A DNA stretch of 64,000 nt, from contig JBBQNZ010000001.1 of the NCBI GenBank assembly GCA_038330415.1, positions 1 through 64,000 of the forward strand, in the 5' to 3' direction. Below, piece after piece: positions 48,057-58,717 of the stretch (the first letter of the stretch is position 1; every line of letters starts with the position of its first letter). The translations under genes were made by a program, and so were the position numbers. The DNA comes from Fodinibacter sp038330415 (GTDB lineage: Bacteria; Actinomycetota; Actinomycetes; Actinomycetales; Dermatophilaceae). The notes below the pieces were generated by a model. The model saw nothing but the letters and a program-made list of their open reading frames with translations. It searched no databases and was not told the origin of the DNA.

Positions 48057-49234
48057 TGTCGCTGCTGACCCCCCAGCGCCCCACTGCGGGCGCGCACACC
48101 GACAGCGCCGCGACGATGGTGCCGAACCAGTCGCGTGCCGAGCGCACGACGTCCTACGCCGTCGCCGACTTCCCGCTGCCCACCGGGCGCGAGGAGGAAT
48201 GGCGGTTCACCCCGGTCGACCGCCTCGGGGCGCTGTTCCACGACGAGGCCACCGGTGGCCGCCTCGACCTCACGCACGACCTCCCCGACGGCGTCACCTT
48301 GTCGACGGTGAGCGTCGACGAGTGGCGCGCCAGCGCGGCGCCCGCCCCGGGTGACCGGGCCGCCGCCGTCGCCGGCGCGCACAGTGACGGCGCGCTCGTG
48401 CTCGACGTCCCCGCCGACGCCGAGCTCGACGAGCCGATCCGCATCCGGCTCGCCGGCACCCGGCACGAGGTCGTGCACGGCCTGCTGCTCGTGCGGGTCG
48501 GCCGGTTCGCTCGCGCCACGGTCGTGCTCGAGCACTCCGGCACCTCCGAGTACGGCGAGGTCGTCTCGGTCGTCGCCGGCGACGGCGCGCAAGTGACCCT
48601 GGTGACCGTGCAGGAGTGGGACGACGACGCCCACCACCTGGCCCAGCACGACCTGGTCATCGGCCGCGACGCCGCGGTGCGGCACATCGCCGTGTCGATC
48701 GGCGGCGGCATCGTCCGGTTCAACACCAACGCCACCTACGCCGGCCCCGGCGGCTCGTTCGAGGGCCTCGGTGTCTACTTCGCGGATGCCGGGCAGCACC
48801 TCGAGCACCGCCTCTTCGTCGACCACGGCGCACCGCAGTGCCGCTCCAACGTCGAGTACAAGGGCGCGCTGCAGGGCGACACCGCACACACCGTGTGGGT
48901 CGGCGACGTGCTGATCCGCGCCAGTGCCGAGGGCACCGACACCTACGAGCTCAACCGCAACCTGGTGCTCACCGAGGGTGCCCGGGCCGACTCGGTGCCC
49001 AACCTCGAGATCGAGACCGGCGAGATCAAGGGTGCCGGGCACGCCTCTGCCACAGGCCGGTTCGACGACCAGCAGCTGTTCTACCTGATGGCGCGCGGCA
49101 TCCCAGAAGACGAGGCGCGCCGCCTCGTCGTGCGTGGGTTCTTCGCCAGCGTGGTCGGGCGCATCGGCGTCCCCGAGGTTCAGGACCGCCTGATGCTGGC
49201 CATCGAGCGTGAGCTCGCGGGCGGTGCTGCATGA
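48056..49234 (+). CDS. sufD: Fe-S cluster scaffold subunit SufD
   Basis: A 392-aa SufD, which forms the scaffold with SufB and SufC2. The N-terminal WRFTPVDRL and the C-terminal beta-helix (GAPQCRSNVEYKGALQGD, GIPEDEARRLVVRGFF) are typical. The conserved His in QCRSNVEYK-region context supports cluster formation. The ATG overlaps the sufB stop, and the C terminus overlaps the Rieske gene start (ATGA). Confidence 0.96.
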
Positions 49235-49572
49235 GCGAGCAGCTGACCGACACCGGTTTCGTGCGGGTATGCCGGCTCGACGAGCTGCCCGCCGAGGGCC
49301 CGGTTCTCGCCGAGATCGAAGGCAGGCGGGTGACGTTGGTGCGCACCGACGACGGCGTCCTGCGCTGCGTCGACGACACCTGCACCCACGCCAACGTCTC
49401 GCTGGCCGAGGGCGAGCTCGACGACTGCACCCTCGAGTGCTGGCTGCACGGCTCGCGCTTCGACCTGCGCACCGGCGAGCCCTCCGGCCCACCGGCCATC
49501 GTCCCCATCGCCGTCCACACCGTCCGCATCGAGGGCGACGAGGTCTTCGTCGCCCTGTCAGAGGAGAGCTGA
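49231..49572 (+). CDS. Non-heme Rieske-type ferredoxin
   Basis: A 113-aa cytoplasmic protein with CTHANVSLAEG and CWLHGSRFDLRTG, giving Cys-x-His and Cys-x2-His ligands for a [2Fe-2S] cluster, like bacterial Rieske ferredoxins. No signal peptide. Its place between sufD and sufC is common in actinobacteria and suggests an electron-transfer role in cluster assembly (inference). Confidence 0.92.
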   Translation: MSEQLTDTGFVRVCRLDELPAEGPVLAEIEGRRVTLVRTDDGVLRCVDDTCTHANVSLAEGELDDCTLECWLHGSRFDLRTGEPSGPPAIVPIAVHTVRIEGDEVFVALSEES

Positions 49573-49579
49573 GCACTGC

Positions 49580-50344
49580 ATGTCAACCCTTGAGATCAAG
49601 GACCTCCACGTCTCCGTCGACACCGAGGAGGGCGCCAAGGAGATCCTGCGCGGCGTCACCCTGACGATCCGCTCCGGTGAGACCCACGCCATCATGGGCC
49701 CCAACGGGTCAGGCAAGTCGACGCTGGCCTACTCGGTGGCAGGTCACCCGAAGTACACGGTGACCTCCGGCTCCGTCACCCTCGACGGCGAGGACGTGCT
49801 CGCGATGAAGGTCGACGAGCGGGCCCGGGCCGGCCTGTTCCTCGCGATGCAGTACCCGGTCGAGGTACCCGGCGTCACCGTGTCCAACTTCCTGCGCACC
49901 GCCAAGACCGCCATCGACGGCGAGGCCCCGAAACTGCGCACCTGGGTCAAGGAGATGAAGGGCGCCATGGGCCAGCTGCGCATGGACCCCGCCTTCGCCG
50001 AGCGCAACGTCAACGAAGGGTTCTCCGGCGGCGAGAAGAAGCGCCACGAGATCCTCCAGATGGAGCTGCTCCAGCCCAAGTTCGCCATCCTCGACGAGAC
50101 CGACTCCGGCCTCGACGTCGACGCGCTGCGCGTGGTCTCCGAGGGCGTCAACCGCGCCAAGGAGTCCACCGGCGCCGGCGTGCTGCTCATCACCCACTAC
50201 ACGCGCATTCTGCGCTACATCGAGCCCGACTTCGTGCACGTCTTCGTCGACGGCCGGATCGCCGAGGAGGGCGGCAAGGAGCTCGCCGACCGCCTCGAGG
50301 CCGAGGGCTACGACCGCTTCCTCCCCGACACCGTCGAGGCCTGA
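49580..50344 (+). CDS. sufC: Fe-S assembly ATPase SufC
   Basis: A 254-aa ABC-like ATPase energising SufBD. Walker A GPNGSGKST, signature FSGGEKKRHEI, Walker B FAILDETDSGLD and H-loop LLITHYTRIL are all present, with the SufC-typical ETDSGLD rather than EPTSGLD. It starts 7 bases after the Rieske gene, and sufS follows within 2 bases. Confidence 0.97.
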   Translation: MSTLEIKDLHVSVDTEEGAKEILRGVTLTIRSGETHAIMGPNGSGKSTLAYSVAGHPKYTVTSGSVTLDGEDVLAMKVDERARAGLFLAMQYPVEVPGVTVSNFLRTAKTAIDGEAPKLRTWVKEMKGAMGQLRMDPAFAERNVNEGFSGGEKKRHEILQMELLQPKFAILDETDSGLDVDALRVVSEGVNRAKESTGAGVLLITHYTRILRYIEPDFVHVFVDGRIAEEGGKELADRLEAEGYDRFLPDTVEA

Positions 50345-50345
50345 G

Positions 50346-51641
50346 TTGGCTGCCGCCCCCCTTCCCGTCGAGGAGCTGGCCCGCATCCGGGCCGACTTCC
50401 CGATCCTGACGCGCACCGTGCGCGGGGGGCACCCGCTGGTCTACCTCGACTCGGGTGCCACCTCGCACAAGCCGCGCCAGGTGCTCGACGCCGAGCGCGG
50501 GTTCTACGAGCACACCAACGCCGCGGTACACCGTGGCGCGCACCAGCTCTCCGAGGAGGGCACCGACGCCTACGAGTCGGCCCGCGCGACCATCGCCCGC
50601 TTCATCGGCGCCCGGCCCGGCGAGGTCGTCTTCACCCGCAACGCCACCGAGGCCATCAACCTGGTGGCCTACGCCTTCACCAACGGCGCCCACGGTGGTG
50701 GGGGTGGGCACGGCGACCGCTTCACCCTCGGCCCCGGCGACGAGGTGCTCGTCACCGAGATGGAGCACCACGCCAACCTCATCCCGTGGCAGGAGGCCTG
50801 CCGGCGCACCGGCGCGACCCTGCGCTGGGTGCCGGTCACCCCCGACGGCCGCCTCGACCTCACCGACCTCGACACGCTGCTCACCGAGCGCACCAAGGTG
50901 TTCGCGTTCACCCACGTGTCCAACGTGCTCGGCACGCTCAACCCCGTGCAGCAGCTCACCGAGCGGGCGCACGCCGTCGGCGCGCTCGTCGTGCTCGACG
51001 CCTGCCAGTCGGTGCCGCACCTGCCGGTCGCCGTCGACGACCTCGGCGTCGACTTCCTGGCGTTCTCGGGGCACAAGATGTTCGGACCGCTCGGCATCGG
51101 TGTGCTCTGGGCGCGCCCCGAGCTGCTCGACGAGATGCCGGTGTTCCTCACCGGTGGCTCGATGATCGAGACGGTCACCATGGAGGGCTCCACCTACGCC
51201 CCGGCACCGCAGAAGTTCGAGGCGGGCGTGCCGGTCGCGGCCCAGGCCGTCGGCCTGGCCGCCGCCTGCGACTACCTCACCGCGCTCGGGCTCGACCGGG
51301 TGCACGCGCACGAGCAGGCGCTCACCCAGCGGCTGCTCGAGGGCCTCGCACTGCGCCCGTGGGTGCGGGTGCTCGGCCCCGACGACCTGCGCGAGCGCGG
51401 GGGAGCGGTGGCCTTCGTCGTCGACGGGGTGCACGCCCACGACGTCGGCCAGGTGCTTGACGACAGCGGCGTGGCCGTGCGGGTCGGCCACCACTGCGCG
51501 TGGCCGCTGCACCGGGCGCTCAAGGCCCAGGCCAGCACCCGCGCCAGCTTCGCCGCCTACACGACGCCCGCCGAGGTCGACGCACTCCTCGAGGCGCTCG
51601 ACCGCGTGCCGGCGATGTTCGGGCTCGAGGTGGCGGTCTGA
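50346..51641 (+). CDS. sufS: Cysteine desulfurase SufS
   Basis: A 431-aa PLP enzyme that releases sulfur from cysteine as persulfide. The PLP Lys lies in FSGHKMFGPLGIGV, and the persulfide Cys in VGHHCAWPLH, the actinobacterial group II context that works with SufU. The only start fitting the family N terminus is TTG at 50346, one base after the sufC stop; this is a weak start and may reduce or couple its translation. It overlaps sufU by one base. Confidence 0.95.
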   Translation: MAAAPLPVEELARIRADFPILTRTVRGGHPLVYLDSGATSHKPRQVLDAERGFYEHTNAAVHRGAHQLSEEGTDAYESARATIARFIGARPGEVVFTRNATEAINLVAYAFTNGAHGGGGGHGDRFTLGPGDEVLVTEMEHHANLIPWQEACRRTGATLRWVPVTPDGRLDLTDLDTLLTERTKVFAFTHVSNVLGTLNPVQQLTERAHAVGALVVLDACQSVPHLPVAVDDLGVDFLAFSGHKMFGPLGIGVLWARPELLDEMPVFLTGGSMIETVTMEGSTYAPAPQKFEAGVPVAAQAVGLAAACDYLTALGLDRVHAHEQALTQRLLEGLALRPWVRVLGPDDLRERGGAVAFVVDGVHAHDVGQVLDDSGVAVRVGHHCAWPLHRALKAQASTRASFAAYTTPAEVDALLEALDRVPAMFGLEVAV

Positions 51642-52081
51642 TGGACCTCTACCAGGAGCTCATCCTCGAGCACTACAAGCGCCCCGTGCGCGCCGGCCTG
51701 CGCGACCCGTTCGAGGCCGAGGTGCACCACGTCAACCCCACCTGTGGCGACGAGGTCACCCTGCGCGTGCACATCACCGGCGCGGGCGACGACGCCGTCG
51801 TCGAAGACGTGTCGTACGACGCGATGGGCTGCTCGATCAGCGTAGCCTCGGCGTCGATCCTCGCCGAGGAGATCACCGGCGAGTCCGTCGCCCACGCGCG
51901 CGAGACGGTCGAGGCGATGCGCTCGATGCTCACCAGCCGGGGCGAGGACCCCGGCGACGAGGAGCAGATCGGCGACGGCGTCGCCCTCTCCGGAGTCGCG
52001 AAGTACCCCGCCCGCGTGAAATGCGCCCTCCTGTCCTGGATGGCCTTCACCGATGCCCTGCACCAGGCCGAAGGAGCTTAA
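51641..52081 (+). CDS. sufU: Sulfur-transfer protein SufU
   Basis: A 146-aa IscU-like zinc protein that accepts sulfur from SufS. The three Cys are in NPTCGDEV, MGCSIS and VKCALLSW, with the zinc-binding Asp in CGDE. It is not a classic IscU scaffold. The ATG overlaps the sufS stop (TGATG). Confidence 0.96.
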   Translation: MDLYQELILEHYKRPVRAGLRDPFEAEVHHVNPTCGDEVTLRVHITGAGDDAVVEDVSYDAMGCSISVASASILAEEITGESVAHARETVEAMRSMLTSRGEDPGDEEQIGDGVALSGVAKYPARVKCALLSWMAFTDALHQAEGA

Positions 52082-52084
52082 GGC

Positions 52085-52411
52085 ATGACCGAGACCACCA
52101 CTCCTGCAAACGTTGCTGACGTCGAGGAGGCCCTGCGCGACGTCGTCGACCCCGAGCTCGGCATCAACGTCGTCGACCTGGGCCTCGTCTACGGCATCAC
52201 CGTCGACGGCCAGAACCACGCCGTCATCGACATGACCCTCACCTCGGCGGCCTGCCCGCTCACCGATGTCATCGAGGACCAGACCGAGCAGTCGCTCGAG
52301 GGCCTGGTCGCCTCGTACCGGGTCAACTGGGTCTGGATGCCGCCGTGGGGCCCCGACAAGATCACCGACGACGGTCGCGAGCAGTTGCGCGCCCTCGGCT
52401 TCAACATCTGA
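52085..52411 (+). CDS. sufT: SufT-like DUF59/MIP18 Fe-S assembly factor
   Basis: A 108-aa DUF59 domain protein: EEALRDVVDPELGINVVDLG, TSAACPLTDVIEDQ with the conserved Cys, and VWMPPWGPDKI. Such proteins help mature Fe-S enzymes. It starts 3 bases after sufU. It is the last core gene of the suf operon; acVLRF1 follows 13 bp downstream. Confidence 0.94.
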   Translation: MTETTTPANVADVEEALRDVVDPELGINVVDLGLVYGITVDGQNHAVIDMTLTSAACPLTDVIEDQTEQSLEGLVASYRVNWVWMPPWGPDKITDDGREQLRALGFNI

Positions 52412-52424
52412 TCCGCAGCCCCTC

Positions 52425-52949
52425 GTGACCCAGCGCGTCGTCGAGGTCGCGCCCGCGCGGCTCGACGGCTGGCTGGAACGCTTCGCCGCGAACAACCCCG
52501 ACGGCCCCCAGCGGGTCGTCGGGGTCGCGCGTTTCGACCACGACCCGCTCGCCGTGGTCCTGGTGCGCCGAGGCGGGTATGCCGTGGGGGTCGGCTCGGG
52601 CGACCGGCTCACCGCCCACAAGGTCGGCAGCCGCTACGTGCAGTCGCGCACCGCGGCCGGTGGCTGGAGCCAGCAGCGCTTCGCCCGCCGCCGCGCCAAC
52701 CAGGCCGACGGCTTGGTCAGCGCCGCGGTGGAGCACGCGGTACGGCTGCTCACCGGCATCCGCCCCGGGGGTGCCGTGCTCGGTGGCGACAAGGCACTCG
52801 TGGCGAGCCTGCTCGAGGACCCGCGGCTGGCCGGCATCCGTGACCTGCCGCGCCGCGAGCTCTACGATCTGCCCGACCCGCGCCTCGACGTGCTCGAACG
52901 CGCTCTGGAACGCGGTCGCGCGGTGCGGGTCACCATCGACGAGCCCTGA
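52425..52949 (+). CDS. acVLRF1: Vms1-like release factor / peptidyl-tRNA hydrolase
   Basis: A 174-aa protein with the actinobacterial Vms1/ANKZF1-like release-factor fold. The key motif is GGWSQQRFARRRANQA (residues 79-94), where a Gln in the GGxSQ loop stands in for the Gln of GGQ release factors. The family frees peptides from peptidyl-tRNA on stalled 60S/50S subunits in ribosome rescue; family assignment is from memory and motif. The GTG start is 13 bases after sufT, so it is probably read with the suf operon, an unexpected link between Fe-S assembly and translation quality control. Confidence 0.82.
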   Translation: MTQRVVEVAPARLDGWLERFAANNPDGPQRVVGVARFDHDPLAVVLVRRGGYAVGVGSGDRLTAHKVGSRYVQSRTAAGGWSQQRFARRRANQADGLVSAAVEHAVRLLTGIRPGGAVLGGDKALVASLLEDPRLAGIRDLPRRELYDLPDPRLDVLERALERGRAVRVTIDEP

Positions 52950-52996
52950 CGGCCTCGCTCGAAGCAGATCGTCTGCCACGCCTTGACCTGCTTGGG

Positions 52997-53030
52997 TTTG
53001 CGGTGCAAACTAATGAATACAAAGGTTTGT
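52997..53030 (+). promoter_or_regulatory. Candidate operators upstream of the membrane protein/regulator pair
   Basis: Two inverted repeats, TTTGC-GGT-GCAAA (52997-53009) and ACAAA-GG-TTTGT (53019-53030), share TTTG/CAAA half-sites. They lie 23-56 bp before the start at 53053, close to a -35-like TTGACC (52983-52988). The exact -10 is unclear. Confidence 0.45.
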
Positions 53031-53052
53031 CCCACAAAGTCAGGATGACGCC

Positions 53053-53679
53053 ATGACCGGTTCCAGCTCCACCGACACCTTCGACCCACGTGACGCGAAG
53101 GCGCTGCTGGAGACCACCGACCACGCGACGCGCCGAGCCCTGGATGTCAGGGGGGACCTGCTCTTCACCGCGTGGGGAGTCGCCTGGGCGGTGGGCTACC
53201 TGTCGATCTGGTGGTCAACCCGTGGCCAGACCCCTTACACCGGACCGGCCGGGTGGGCCTACGGCACCCTGTTCGTGGCCCTGCTCGCAGCCGCAGCCGT
53301 GACCGTCGTGCTGATCTCTCGGGCAGCGGCAGGCATCAGCGGCGCCTCGACCCGGGCGGGCACCTTCTACGGGTTGACCTGGGCCGTCGGGTTCCTGCTG
53401 TGGCAGTCGGTCATGGGCGCCGTCGCCGCGGCCGGTGTGCCCGACGACGTGGCCGGACTCCTCGGTGCCGCAGGGCCGGCGCTCATCGTCGCCGTCATCT
53501 ACTGCGTCTCTGCGGCGATGTGGGAGGACGCGTCCTTCTTCGTCGCCGGCTGCGTGCTCGCCCTGGCGACCGCTGTCGGGGTGTGGACCGGTCCGAGCAC
53601 CGCCTCCCTCGTCATCGGCGTGGTCGGAGGCATCGGGTTCGCGACCGCTGCCGGCCTCTCGCGCCGGAGCCGGGTGTGA
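53053..53679 (+). CDS. Six-helix membrane protein of unknown function
   Basis: A 208-aa protein with a short charged N terminus (PRDAKALLETTDHATRRALD) and about six hydrophobic segments (LLFTAWGVAWAVGYLSIWW, TLFVALLAAAAVTVVLI, LIVAVIYCVSAAMW and others). I do not recognise a family. It overlaps the following regulator gene (GTGA), the pattern of membrane protein plus cognate winged-helix regulator pairs. AGGA lies upstream of the ATG. A sensory or stress role is only guessed from context. Confidence 0.75.
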   Translation: MTGSSSTDTFDPRDAKALLETTDHATRRALDVRGDLLFTAWGVAWAVGYLSIWWSTRGQTPYTGPAGWAYGTLFVALLAAAAVTVVLISRAAAGISGASTRAGTFYGLTWAVGFLLWQSVMGAVAAAGVPDDVAGLLGAAGPALIVAVIYCVSAAMWEDASFFVAGCVLALATAVGVWTGPSTASLVIGVVGGIGFATAAGLSRRSRV

Positions 53680-54008
53680 CGCCTGACGACTCCGGCAGTT
53701 CCGCGGCCCTCCCGGTCGCCGACGCGATCCTCGACCCCGTCATCCACGCCCCGGTTCGGCTGCGCATCGTCGCTGCTCTGGCCGCTGTCCCGGAGCGCGA
53801 CGCGATCTCGTTCACCAGGCTGCAGCAGCTGCTCGACCTCACCGCCGGCAACCTCACGACCCACCTGCGGCGCCTGGAGGAGGCCGGCTACGTCCAGGCC
53901 GTGCGCCTCGGGCAGGGGCGTACCGCGCAGACGTCGGCATCACTCACGCCCGCCGGGCGGGCGGCGCTGGCGGCCTACCGAGCCGCACTGGCGCAGATCC
54001 TGGGCTGA
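53676..54008 (+). CDS. Winged-helix transcriptional regulator (HTH_27/MarR-like)
   Basis: A 110-aa single-domain winged-helix protein: ILDPVIHAPVRLRIVAALAA, DAISFTRLQQLLDLTAGNLT, then THLRRLEEAGYVQAVR. Such proteins commonly repress their own operons. The GTG overlaps the stop of the membrane protein gene. The palindromes at 52997-53030 are its likely targets (inference). It is convergent with the metallopeptidase gene, 4 bp apart. Confidence 0.88.
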   Translation: MTPDDSGSSAALPVADAILDPVIHAPVRLRIVAALAAVPERDAISFTRLQQLLDLTAGNLTTHLRRLEEAGYVQAVRLGQGRTAQTSASLTPAGRAALAAYRAALAQILG

Positions 54009-54012
54009 CTCA

Positions 54013-54924
54013 CTAGACCGTGGCGGCCGCGAAGGTGTTGCACTGGTTGAGGTCGCCGGTCTTGTAGCCCTGCAGGAACCAGCGCTGGCGGGACTCCGCG
54101 GAGCCGTGCGTCCAGGTCTCGGGGTTGACCCGGCCCTGGGTGGCCTGCTGGATGCGGTCGTCGCCGACCGACGAGGCGGCCGAGAGCGCGTCCTGGATGT
54201 CCTGGGTGCTGAGCGGCTTGAGGAACGGGGTGTTGGTGTCCTCGTCGGGCACGGTCGTGGCGTGCTTGGCCCAGACGCCGCCGAGGCAGTCGGCCATCAG
54301 CTCGGTCCTCACCGCAGCCGACTGCGCCCCTTGCGGGTCGCGCTGTGCCTCGCCGAGCAGGCCCAGCTGGTCCTGCAGGGCGTGCCCGTACTCGTGGGCG
54401 ACGACGTACTCCTGCGCGAGCGGCCCACCGCTGGAACCGAACTGGTCCTGCAGGATCTGGAAGAAGCTCGCGTCGATGTAGACCCTCTTGTCGAGCGGGC
54501 AGTAGAACGGGCCGACCTGGTTGCTCGCCGTGCCGCACGCCGACCGTGCCGTGCCGTCGTAGAGCACGGTCTTCGTCGGCTGCCACTCCTTGCCGAAGCG
54601 GGGCAGCTCGGAGGCCCAGAATGCCTGCACCGAGTTGACCGTGCCGATGATGCGGCACTCGATGTTCGCGTTCGCGTCGGCGCCGGTCTTGCACTCCTGG
54701 AAGGCGTTGGGGTCCTCGCTGCCCGCGACGCCGACCTGGCTCGGGTCGAGACCGGCGGTGGCCCCGTTGTCGCCGCCGAACACTCCGTTCAAGAGCAGGG
54801 TGAGAATGAGGATGACGATGCCACCGAGGCCGCCGCCGACGACCATGCCCCCTGGGGCGCCGCCTCCACCGCCGCCGGAGGACACCTGCGAGGTGTCGAG
54901 GGTGACGTTGTCGTTGAAGCTCAT
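54013..54924 (-). CDS. Neutral zinc metallopeptidase (YpfJ family)
   Basis: A 303-aa protein. A Gly-rich segment (GGGGGGAPGG) precedes one hydrophobic helix (about residues 30-50, GIVILILTLLL), so it is probably membrane anchored with the enzyme outside. The zinc motif HEYGH is at 177-181 in EYVVAHEYGHALQDQ, and RTELMADCLGGVW supplies the third ligand. The family (PF04228) is widespread with unclear substrates. ATG 54924 has GGAGG 7 bases upstream; a longer in-frame start at 54990 lacks one. Confidence 0.9.
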   Translation of the reverse strand: MSFNDNVTLDTSQVSSGGGGGGAPGGMVVGGGLGGIVILILTLLLNGVFGGDNGATAGLDPSQVGVAGSEDPNAFQECKTGADANANIECRIIGTVNSVQAFWASELPRFGKEWQPTKTVLYDGTARSACGTASNQVGPFYCPLDKRVYIDASFFQILQDQFGSSGGPLAQEYVVAHEYGHALQDQLGLLGEAQRDPQGAQSAAVRTELMADCLGGVWAKHATTVPDEDTNTPFLKPLSTQDIQDALSAASSVGDDRIQQATQGRVNPETWTHGSAESRQRWFLQGYKTGDLNQCNTFAAATV

Positions 54925-54974
54925 CTCCGGGCCTCCGTGGCGGGCGCCCCCGTGCGGCGCGCAGTGGGTGCACC

Positions 54975-54980
54975 ACCCTA
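54975..54980 (-). promoter_or_regulatory. Possible -10 box TAGGGT for the metallopeptidase gene
   Basis: TAGGGT on the minus strand lies about 50 bp before the ATG, giving a leader with a normal ribosome-binding site. Confidence 0.35.
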
Positions 54981-55109
54981 GTGGCGGCATCGGGCGGGGT
55001 GGGCCAGGTGGGGAGGACCGCGTGATCGGTCGGAGGGACCGCGCGGGACGGCTATTCTGGATGGTCGTGGCCGTCTCGGGCCGCCGCCCCCACCACCGAA
55101 GGTCTCACC

Positions 55110-56708
<1,599 letters not shown>

Positions 56709-56738
56709 CCTCCGCGCCCGACGCGAGAGGATGGGGCC

Positions 56739-57830
56739 ATGAGGAGCTCGCGCGCGATGGCGGCCACGCTCCTCACCGTGGGCGCACTGCTCGTCACGGC
56801 GTGCACGACCAGCCCGGATGCCGTGACGCCACCGTCCGCTCCCGCCTCGCCACCCGCGTCGACGGCGGCGTCCGCGTCGGCCACCTCGAGCTCGTCGGCG
56901 AGGGCCACCGCGACCTCGAGCGCGACCGGCGGCACGGCATCCGTGCGCTTCTCGGCGCTCGGCGACATCAACTCGACCGACGCGTCCGACGCCGTCCTGC
57001 ACTCGATCGGCGACCGCCACGACGACTTCACGCTCGCGCTGGGCGACCTGTCCTACGGCGACGACGGCGAAGAGGGGGCCTGGTGCCGCTTCGTCACCGA
57101 CCGCGTCGGGGCGAGCCACCCGTTCGAGCTGGTCTCGGGAAACCACGAGTCCGACGGCCCGAACGGCGACATCGACCGCTTCGCCCGCTGCCTGCCCAAC
57201 CGGCTGCCGGGCCTGGCCGGAAGCTACGGGCGGCAGTGGTACGTCGACCAGCCGGCGGCGCACCCTGTCGTGCGGGTCGTGATGATCTCGCCGGCGCTCG
57301 ACTTCGGGCACGGCGAGTGGTCCTACGCCAAGGGCACCCCTCACTACGACTGGTTGCGCAGCGCCGTCACCGGGGCGCGCGCGGCCGGGATCCCGTGGGT
57401 CGTCGTGGGCCTGCACAAGCCCTGCCTGTCGGTCGGCAACTACCAGTGTGACCCCGGCGCCGACGTCGTCGACCTGCTCCTCGACACCGGGGTCGACCTC
57501 GTCCTGACCGGCCACGAGCACCTCTACCAGCGCACGAAGGCGCTCGCCCTGGGCGCCGGCTGCCCCACCATCCGCCCCGGGCGCTACGACCCCGCCTGCG
57601 TCACGGCCGACGGCGGCACCACCTTCGTCACGATCGGCACCGGTGGCACGCCGCTGCGGGACGTGCACGGGTCGGACTCCGAGCGCCAGTACTTCGCCGC
57701 ACTCAGCGGAAAGGACCTCGACCCGTCGTTCGGGTCGCTCGACGTGCAGGTGACCGCCGACCGGCTCACGGCATCCTTCGTGCCGGTCGCGGGCGGAACC
57801 TTCACGGACGAGCTGGTGCTCACCCGCTGA
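56739..57830 (+). CDS. Metallophosphoesterase lipoprotein
   Basis: A 363-aa exported protein. The N terminus has a lipoprotein signal ending LLVTAC (Cys22), then an Ala/Ser/Thr-rich linker (about 23-65), then a calcineurin-like phosphoesterase domain with FSALGDINS, ALGDLSYGDDG, VSGNHESDG, VGLHKPC and LTGHEHLYQR, the metal-binding set of purple-acid-phosphatase-like enzymes. It probably releases phosphate from extracellular esters; the substrate is unknown. Its last bases overlap the convergent hydrolase gene by 11 bp. Confidence 0.92.
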   Translation: MRSSRAMAATLLTVGALLVTACTTSPDAVTPPSAPASPPASTAASASATSSSSARATATSSATGGTASVRFSALGDINSTDASDAVLHSIGDRHDDFTLALGDLSYGDDGEEGAWCRFVTDRVGASHPFELVSGNHESDGPNGDIDRFARCLPNRLPGLAGSYGRQWYVDQPAAHPVVRVVMISPALDFGHGEWSYAKGTPHYDWLRSAVTGARAAGIPWVVVGLHKPCLSVGNYQCDPGADVVDLLLDTGVDLVLTGHEHLYQRTKALALGAGCPTIRPGRYDPACVTADGGTTFVTIGTGGTPLRDVHGSDSERQYFAALSGKDLDPSFGSLDVQVTADRLTASFVPVAGGTFTDELVLTR

Positions 57831-58698
57831 GCGTGCGCAGCACGTGCGCGGTGATCGTGTCGCGAGCCCGGCGGCCCTCGGGCGTCGGCAGCAGCGGGTA
57901 GTCGTGCGGTGAGCCCGGCTCCACGTGCAGGGTGAGGTCGACCGTGGCCGGCGCCAGCCCGTGCAGCCGGTCGCAGTCGGGTCGGCAGATGTCGCGCGAC
58001 CCCACCAGCACGAGGGTGGGCGGTAGCCCGCCCAGGTCGCCGTACAGCGGGCTCACCGTGGGGTCGGTGAGGTCGCGCCCGGCCGCCCAGTGGGTCGCGA
58101 TCGGCAGCATGCCGGCCCGGGTGAGCCACGGGTCGCGCTGTTCGACCGGCCCGATGGCCGGGTTGGTCATCGACAGGTCGAGCCAGGGTGCGATGAGCGT
58201 GAGCCCGGCGATGCTGCCGTCGCCGGCGTGGGCCTGCGCCAGCAGCAGGGTCAGCGTCCCTCCCGCGGAGTCGCCCAGCACGTGCAGCGATGACAGTGGC
58301 GCGAGGCGAGCGTGCAGGACCGCGAGGAACGCCTCGGCGTCGGTGACGTCGGCCGCCGGCGCCAGGGGGTAGCGCGCCACGTGCACCTCGCGGCCGGTGG
58401 TGTCGGCGAGGTGGGCGACGAGTGACCAGTGTTGCGCCTGGATGCCGTTGACGAAGGCGCCGCCGTGCAGGTACGCGAGCGCACCGGACCCCGGCACGGC
58501 ATCCGGCCGCGGGCGCACCGTCACCACCTCGCCGCCGCCGAGCGCCTCGGTCGTGAGGCGCCCGGCGAGCTCGTCGGGGGCGGGTGCCGCGGGCAGGGCG
58601 TGGGCCATGCTGCGCAGCCCCGCCTCGCGCGTGCGGTAGCGCTTCTTGCGGGTGGCGCGCAGGTAGCCGCGTACAGCCACGGTCTGCCAGCTGGTCAC
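57820..58698 (-). CDS. Alpha/beta hydrolase (HSL-type esterase)
   Basis: A 292-aa cytoplasmic esterase. The oxyanion motif is YLHGGAF (residues 77-83), the nucleophile Ser144 lies in LGDSAGGT, the acid is likely the Asp in GSRDICRPD, and the His is in GSPHDYPL. This is the hormone-sensitive-lipase family pattern. The substrate is unknown. It starts 19 bp after trpB2 on the same strand and may be cotranscribed. Confidence 0.9.
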   Translation of the reverse strand: MTSWQTVAVRGYLRATRKKRYRTREAGLRSMAHALPAAPAPDELAGRLTTEALGGGEVVTVRPRPDAVPGSGALAYLHGGAFVNGIQAQHWSLVAHLADTTGREVHVARYPLAPAADVTDAEAFLAVLHARLAPLSSLHVLGDSAGGTLTLLLAQAHAGDGSIAGLTLIAPWLDLSMTNPAIGPVEQRDPWLTRAGMLPIATHWAAGRDLTDPTVSPLYGDLGGLPPTLVLVGSRDICRPDCDRLHGLAPATVDLTLHVEPGSPHDYPLLPTPEGRRARDTITAHVLRTLSG

Positions 58699-58717
58699 CG
58701 GCGCAACGATGCCACGC

